In this document: positions 57,928-64,000 of the stretch, in pieces
Layout: each line of letters opens with the position of its first letter
Position numbering within the stretch: position 1 is the first letter of the stretch
The notes under the pieces: model-generated
Seen by the model: the letters and a program-made list of their open reading frames with translations, nothing else
The model's database searches: none
What the model was told of the DNA's origin: nothing
Source of the DNA: Lunularia cruciata
Lineage: Eukaryota; Streptophyta; Marchantiopsida; Lunulariales; Lunulariaceae
DNA length: 64,000 bases
Direction of reading: 5' to 3'
Assembly: GCA_948567375.1 (NCBI GenBank)
Contig: OX419755.1
Span: forward strand, 54,379,001-54,443,000
Program-made: the position numbers and the translations under genes

Positions 57928-60900
57928 AAAGGCATCCACGTAGAGAACACGAATGAGGGGAAGACTCATCAAACCTTACAAGGGAGAGACAAAAAAAGGA
58001 GGTAAAATGGGGCTAAGCCCCAATAGAATCTATATTAGAAATCTGCACTACAACATATAAGATTTCCAAGCAATGTAAGTTGCATGGTCTACAAACAATT
58101 GGAATATACAAAGAAACACCACCTAGTGTAATTGTTCTCCTATGGATTGCACCCGCCATTGCCCTATGTAGAGCAATGGACACAAGCTATCCAAAATATG
58201 CTACAGAGTAAGAGAGTGAGAGTGGTACCCTCTGCCACCTAACATGATAAGCTCTAGTGCACTCCCTAAGAAATGTGTAGAACGCCGCCATATCCATCGC
58301 TCCATATAACTCCAAGGCTAAAGGAACAAAGAGGTGACCTTGCTGCATACCCCTATACTTGGAGACCTTACGACCTACTACTACAGTCGCCACCCATCTA
58401 GGAGGATGTGTAATCACTCACTCCGAAATTCTATCCCCTGTAGGGTCCGTAACCATGACATCCATTACTATCACTTGATCATCTTGGACCAAGTATAAGT
58501 ATGCACGGACATGTGTCATATGCTAAACATACAAACGCTCCTTCCAAGCTAAGTAAATATCCACTCTCTGGTGCCATAGCAAACATTATATCACTAATAG
58601 AATCATGGGTAGCTATCCCCTGTCCTCCAAAAGCACACCGTGTCATGGACCACTATTGCATCTAGTGTAGAACCACACTTAAAAGTGAGTAATGAAGATG
58701 CAGATGGATGGACAAAACCTAGGCAAAACCTCATCATTGCAAAGAAAGTAGTTGGTGCAAGTCAGAATGCCCTAATGCATGATCGAACTAGGATCCAAGA
58801 GGGAAGACGTGCTCTAGTAGCCTCAGGAATGTACACGTCAACTAAGAGAGAATGTAGCATATGCTCACACTATCACTCTATCAAGGAAGACAATAAACCT
58901 CTAGTCCAATCTAATGATAGTGAAAGCAAAAGATGGAAAGTCCTTGAGTGCCTGTGAGGATAGACTATCTCTAATTTGCCACAATATCATCCGGAGAGAA
59001 AAGGATCCCTCTTCCACTTCTATCACATAGGTCTCCAAAATTGGCCTATCAACAACCACAAAACGAGAGGAAAGTAGGGGTGCCGAGAGAGCCCAACTAA
59101 CCAAATATGTTATAGGTGCCTCTCTTCCATATATAGCAAGCTAGCTCCTCCACACGAGATTTGCAAAGCCATCTATCTACATGCCAAATCCCCTATCACA
59201 CACTCAAATGTCTTTAATTCAATAATATCACCAAAGACTCCCATAATCCTCCTATCAAAGGCTCTAAGATGTGACAAGAAGGACAAGGAGGAGAGGACTA
59301 TACGGATGAGGTAAGTTGGTTGACGAGCAATACTAGAGGAGAGTATACCAAATACTACCTACGGATCTCCTAGTAATGGAAGGTCATCCACATGGAGAAC
59401 ATCCTCTACAAGGGCAACATCTAAGAAGCATTTGATAAAATCCTCAGATCCTACTAGCACATCAAGCACATGTAGTCCATCTATAGATATGATACACCCC
59501 CTCTAGAAGCCCAAGGAAGGATACCTAAAGGGGACCATGCCTTGCACTTTGACACCTTGACTCTCAAGCCTACTAGATGTAGCTCGGTAGTCAAGTGGTC
59601 AAAGGCCTACCTAATCTGATCTACAAGGCCCATGATGTATTTATCAACTACCAAGGAGGGAAATACACAACCTAGCATGGCCAAAGTAGTAGATAAGAGA
59701 GCTCTAAAGTGAGTCATGGCGAATAGGGATCCTCCTAAAGGATCTCCCTGATGTATACCAACAATTGACTTCAAGATGGTGACTCTTTCTTGTGAACAAC
59801 CATGTTGGTAGTAAAGGGAAGCATGAGAGCCATAAAAAGACCACACAAAAAGAATAAGACTTGCCAAGGATCCACCAGCCTCTATAAGTTCTCTAAAGAT
59901 GGATGCTTGTGAGATGCTATTAAAAGCATTCTCAACATCCACATGTAGGATGACCCACTTTGGATAGATACCTAGGAGTGCCCTAATGCCTAGAGATATG
60001 ACCTCACATCCTCCAAGTGTGGCTACTCCAAACTCATGTGGACTCAAGTGCTATCAAAAGTGAGAATGATGTTGAAGGACAATGGTACGGTTGACCAAAC
60101 ACAAAAAGATCTTTGCAATAGCAATTGGTCTAATGCACTTCGTGTCCTTCTCCATCACAAGACTTCGAGTAGCACCTAACACTTGACTCACAAATATAGG
60201 AATGTCTCCTCTTGCTATTATTACAACCACCTAAAACAACTTTGTAAAACCACTAGAAGTATCATTTGTCTAAAAGCAATCTCTAAGGTGCTCAGATACC
60301 ATCCTTGACAAGCCTCATGAGGAAAAGCAAGGAGCAATGCACAATGCTTCTACAAAAAGTGACCTATCAAGACATAAAGGTTGCTCAGGCTTATAATCTA
60401 AGACCTCTAATAGTAGTCCCCCTACAGGCATGAGATGTAGTGAGTGTAGGAAAAACAAAGTCTCATTAGTAGGACTAGCCATAAACAAAGGGTTTAATGC
60501 TCATATTGCTCTACTAAACTCTCTTGCTTGACCTAATGTCCTACACCATCATAATAGACTCTATGGTATCTTAGGGAAAAAACCAATCTCCTAAAACATG
60601 TAGCCCTAATAGACTCCTCCTAAAGGGCCACCCAATCCCCCACTCAGAATCGGTGAAATCTAACAGCCACCCCTCTATGCCCTGCATGTCTTCCTCTAGC
60701 ATAACAAAGACACCATCAAGGGAGTGAGTGGAATAGGAACCATGCTAAACTCATCCAATGGATCACATGCCAAACGTGGTATGCAATCGTGATCAAGTTG
60801 TAAGCAAAAAGCCTATCTAGCCTCATCATGAGTGTGCGGAGTAGCCTTTAGAATAGATGTGGATATGGAAAACTAGTCTCAAATAACCCCAAAATGCAAC

Positions 60901-61255
60901 CTGCTTGAGAAGCTAGCCACTCCCATGACTCAATGTGTATCCTTTGAACGGTTAACAAAGGGATAGAAGAAGCGTGCATAATCCCAAGTGTCATTGCTAT
61001 CAATGTGGTTGCTCACCTCATGTGGACATCCTAAGTGGTTCAATCATAGTCCTTGTGCATCCTTCCCACATGCGTCTTTACCCCTTGCAAGGTAAAGCGT
61101 CGATTACACACCGGGCATGGTGTATCTCTAGCCGCTCTAGGCAGCCCTACATGGGGAGGTGTAGCCATGGCAAGCACAAGAATAATGATAGTAACACATG
61201 ATGTCTCTCTCCATATCTCCCCATACCTGCAAAACCACAACCTCTCACATCCCAA
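57928..61255 (-). mobile_element. Near full-length, inactivated LINE with zinc-finger N-terminus
   Basis: Read on the minus strand. A C2H2-like finger (CPVCNRRFTLQGVKTHVGRMH) is at about 61130-61060. RT lies at 60047-59607 with motif A HVDVENAFNSIS, motif B GIHQGDPLGG and motif C LVVDKYIMG, where the usual ADD has become VVD, so a catalytic aspartate is lost. Segments after RT (59.6-59.0 kb) continue the family pattern, broken by stops. The C-terminal block at 58417-58187 reads VTHPP-like, ELYGAMDMAAFYTFLREC and then a stop in YFG*. The shared tail is at 58026-57928. LINE families with this order are known to me from seedless plants; the exact clade is uncertain. Confidence 0.85.
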
Positions 61256-63999
61256 CTCACGTAAGAAAATACAATCTCTCCAAACCCTAAGAACTATAAA
61301 TTCTCATAACTTTTAATTTCCATCTCCAAAATTTTCAAACTAAATTCCAATGGAACTTAATCATGAAAACAAAGAGATTGAAAACGAGAATTTGCAATCC
61401 ACCACTCTCAATGTGTATTAATCACTATAAACCCTAAAAACCCTAAAAATACCCATAACTTTCTACTCAATTCTCCATAATCTTCAATCTAGATACTAAT
61501 GGAACCAAAATTGAAAAATGAATAGAATCTACTATTCACTCAAGTGCTATATACTAGATAGCACTCAAAAAACATATATCTTTCCTCTCACATCTCTCCC
61601 TCTCCTATCTCGTTTCCACACTCTCCTTAAACTACTACCAAAGTCTAGGAAACGTGTATATATCTAGGAAATGTGACATATATCTAAAATTTGAAAGTAT
61701 TCCTTATTATTGATAGTTAATGGATCAAATAGATTATGTGAAAATTTCTGGCACGTCCAATATTATTATTTCAAGCATCCTGACTTATTTGTGTAACTTC
61801 AACAATACTTATGGTAAATATTGTTGAAGTTACACAAATAGTATTATAAGTATGAGGGAAATTTCATTGAGAAGAGGTTTGAGCAGATCTTGAGGAATTA
61901 ACCAAGCATGTGGATGGCTTTGGTGATGCGATTCTCACACTTAAGAATCCAAAATATATTCAAGATAATAATTTGTTGTTGGAACAATTTGAATTTGATG
62001 GATTAACCCATGTTTAATTCATTTTAATGTATGTGATTTATTTTGAACCTTTTTATTCAACTTATCCTACATTGATGCATATCATAAAAATATTTATACA
62101 CATACTTAGTTAAACTAAGTTAGTTGACCAAGAGATACCGTTTAGCTATGGATGCTCTTCAAATCTTGATATTTATTTATAAATAATGATGCAAAAAAAA
62201 AAGTAATTCAAGAAATTCAATAATCATATGATAATAGCTTTTTGAACTATACGGTCCTTATATCAATATACTTTGCTCAAAGTTAATAGAAAATTTGATG
62301 GACTTGGAGATATACTGGTAAATATAAATCTAAAAACTGATTGCAAATGAAAAATTTTAAATTTATCAGATAAATTAACTATGGAAATAGAATAAAGATG
62401 ATATTTTTGATAAATTTGGTTTTATTTTTACCAAGGTGTATATTGAAGTTAAAAATTTATAGAATATTGACAAATAACAATTAGAATAACCTTGAAAAAA
62501 ACTATTTATAAATTTTATTTCTGGAAAAAATATTAGTTAGCCTCCTCACTTGACCTTGGATTTAAACCAATAATAAATAAGGCCATTAGCACTTTCCAAT
62601 TAGCAATTATATCTTTTAAGTCTAACGCGGTGATGATAAAAATATTGGAGTTCTAAATAGATTAACTTATTATTTTTTCTGAAGTGTCTTGATTTACTTT
62701 AATTTATATCTTGTTTCTATGTGCACAATGTGAATTGGATAAAGCAAAATGAGACATGAATGTTTTGATAATCCAAATATATTTCTCAAATAGTGTTTCT
62801 TTACGTTCCACTTGTAATGGATAAAGAGAAAGGAGAAAATAATATATTTATAGTTTAAATAAATTCACTAATAGTATTTTTGTCACATATATTCCTTTTC
62901 TTTTTAATATATTTCTTAATCTTAAATTAAACCATGTAGGGTGAAATGAAAAATACTTCATTTATGGAAATATTTTTGGATACTTGTAATGTTCTTGTAT
63001 ATTTGTTGATATGCAATTATTTATTATTGGTTAGTACAAGTGCTGAGAATTCTTTATTACAAAGTACTTAAGAATTTTAGCACTTCTATATCACCATTCT
63101 TTCTTGAGGTGATATTGTAATTCTGATACGAAAAGCATAATTCTTAGTTTAAAAACTATATTTTTACATTCTTATGTGAAATTATTTTTCATTCTTACAT
63201 ACTTATGTCAATAAATAAGTAAATGAATAAATAAAATATTTAAATTATCTATTGTCTACAGACAAATCAAAAGGACCTTAAAATGTAATAACTTCCATTT
63301 GGAGTGTTGGTAAAGACAATAGTTCTATTTATTGTTTTAAATACAAACATAAGATTGATGATTTAACAGAAGCCGGATATAAGAGAAGTGTTTGATTTAT
63401 TGATTGAAAAGCATTTGGCGAGTTTCTATGGAGTTGCTTTTATCCCTTGTAGTCTCTTGCTCATCGTAAGCTTCGTACTCAGGCACTAAGTATTCTCTTT
63501 GCTCCATTCTATTAAAAGAGTGTTCTCTGGGTCTGTATGTGCAATTTCTTATAAAGATTATGTGCAATTCTGTTTTTATTTCCCGTAGTAGTTAATGAAT
63601 TCATTCAGTCCAAAATTTACTTTTCGATAAGGGAGGTTACACATGGATGAAGATTCTAACGTACTTTGTTCATCAAGAGGGATCGTTCTAGCAAAGCTGA
63701 TATCTCTGGTATTTGGAAGTTTACTTTGAGAATGTTTAGTAATTGCTTAATTATATAATATAAGAAAACATTATATTTAATTAGAATAAGATTATATATG
63801 TTTTGTTCTTTTATTTGGTAATTTTTATTCCGAGAGTAGATTCTCATACTATCTCACCTTTCATTGTCAGTAAGCAAATGCACAAACGTTGGTATTAGTG
63901 GGGAATCAAAAACTTTGAACTTTTTTTAATCAGAAACATAAATTACATTATTTACAGTTGGAATTCTGGACGGGAAATTAACAGAAACTTATATAAATT
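61256..63999. other. AT-rich DNA at the right edge, nothing coding recognised
   Basis: The first 400 bp lie just upstream (minus sense) of the LINE and include telomere-like AAACCCTAAAAACCCTAAAA at about 61430-61450. From 61.7 kb the DNA is strongly AT-rich with short ORFs only. One hairpin is listed separately. Confidence 0.45.
61787..61839. repeat. Inverted repeat with 24-bp arms
   Basis: The arm atttgtgtaacttcaacaat + actt is followed by a short loop (atggta) and a right arm that matches with one mismatch. It resembles a tiny fold-back element or a small-RNA-like hairpin. Confidence 0.8.
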
Positions 64000-64000
64000 A

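Noticed and set aside
61430-61450. True telomere or chromosome end
   Set aside because: Only two to three telomere-like units are present and sequence continues on both sides.
1-64000. CRISPR arrays, bacterial operons or phage genes
   Set aside because: All recognised genes are intron-containing plant genes, and no repeat-spacer array is present.

Overview
The window reads as nuclear DNA of a land plant, most likely a seedless one (moss, liverwort or lycophyte; the lineage is inferred, not proven). The reasons are GT-AG introns of roughly 90-650 bp, a plant-type LRR-containing TTLL12, a ferric-chelate reductase (FRO), telo-box promoter motifs, and LINE and Ty1-copia remains. The LINE family resembles ones I associate with seedless plants. 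Both ends of the window cut through repeat-rich DNA.

Four protein-coding genes can be rebuilt exon by exon with consistent splice phases. (1) TTLL12-like, minus strand, 3366-9949, 16 exons, 839 aa. (2) A class III (SIRT5-type) sirtuin, plus strand, 10256-13502, 8 exons, 291 aa, head to head with TTLL12 across a 306-bp shared promoter. (3) A FRO-type ferric reductase, minus strand, 15766-19374, 7 exons, 774 aa, convergent with the sirtuin. (4) Ribosomal protein eS24 (RPS24), minus strand, 56471-57418, 5 exons, 136 aa, with telo-boxes upstream. I see no functional pathway linking the four; they look like independent housekeeping or metal-nutrition genes.

Layout: 1-3.3 kb is intergenic with tandem repeats and LINE-tail fragments. 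3.4-19.4 kb is the gene block. 19.4-21.3 kb is intergenic. From about 21.3 to 50.3 kb base composition turns sharply AT-rich and the DNA is decayed repeats: a minus-strand coding relic (27.2-29.3 kb) downstream of a strong promoter-like region, a dead copia element (33.3-37.3 kb), LINE reverse-transcriptase remains (43.1-43.8 kb) and many tandem duplications. 50.3-57.4 kb returns to more balanced composition, with tandem duplications, a minisatellite, LINE 3' fragments and RPS24. 58.0-61.3 kb is a nearly full-length but inactivated LINE, and 61.3-64 kb is AT-rich with nothing recognisable except a hairpin.

The most interesting signal is at 30.26-30.44 kb. A minus-strand TATA box lies directly downstream of a dense cluster of heat-shock elements, including two perfect three-unit elements, ahead of a decayed minus-strand ORF. 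This is the architecture expected of a heat-activated retroelement or gene. Also notable are the SIRT5-type sirtuin (a class missing from Arabidopsis), a perfect 56-bp palindrome at 15184-15239, and a duplicated exon end inside the sirtuin gene.
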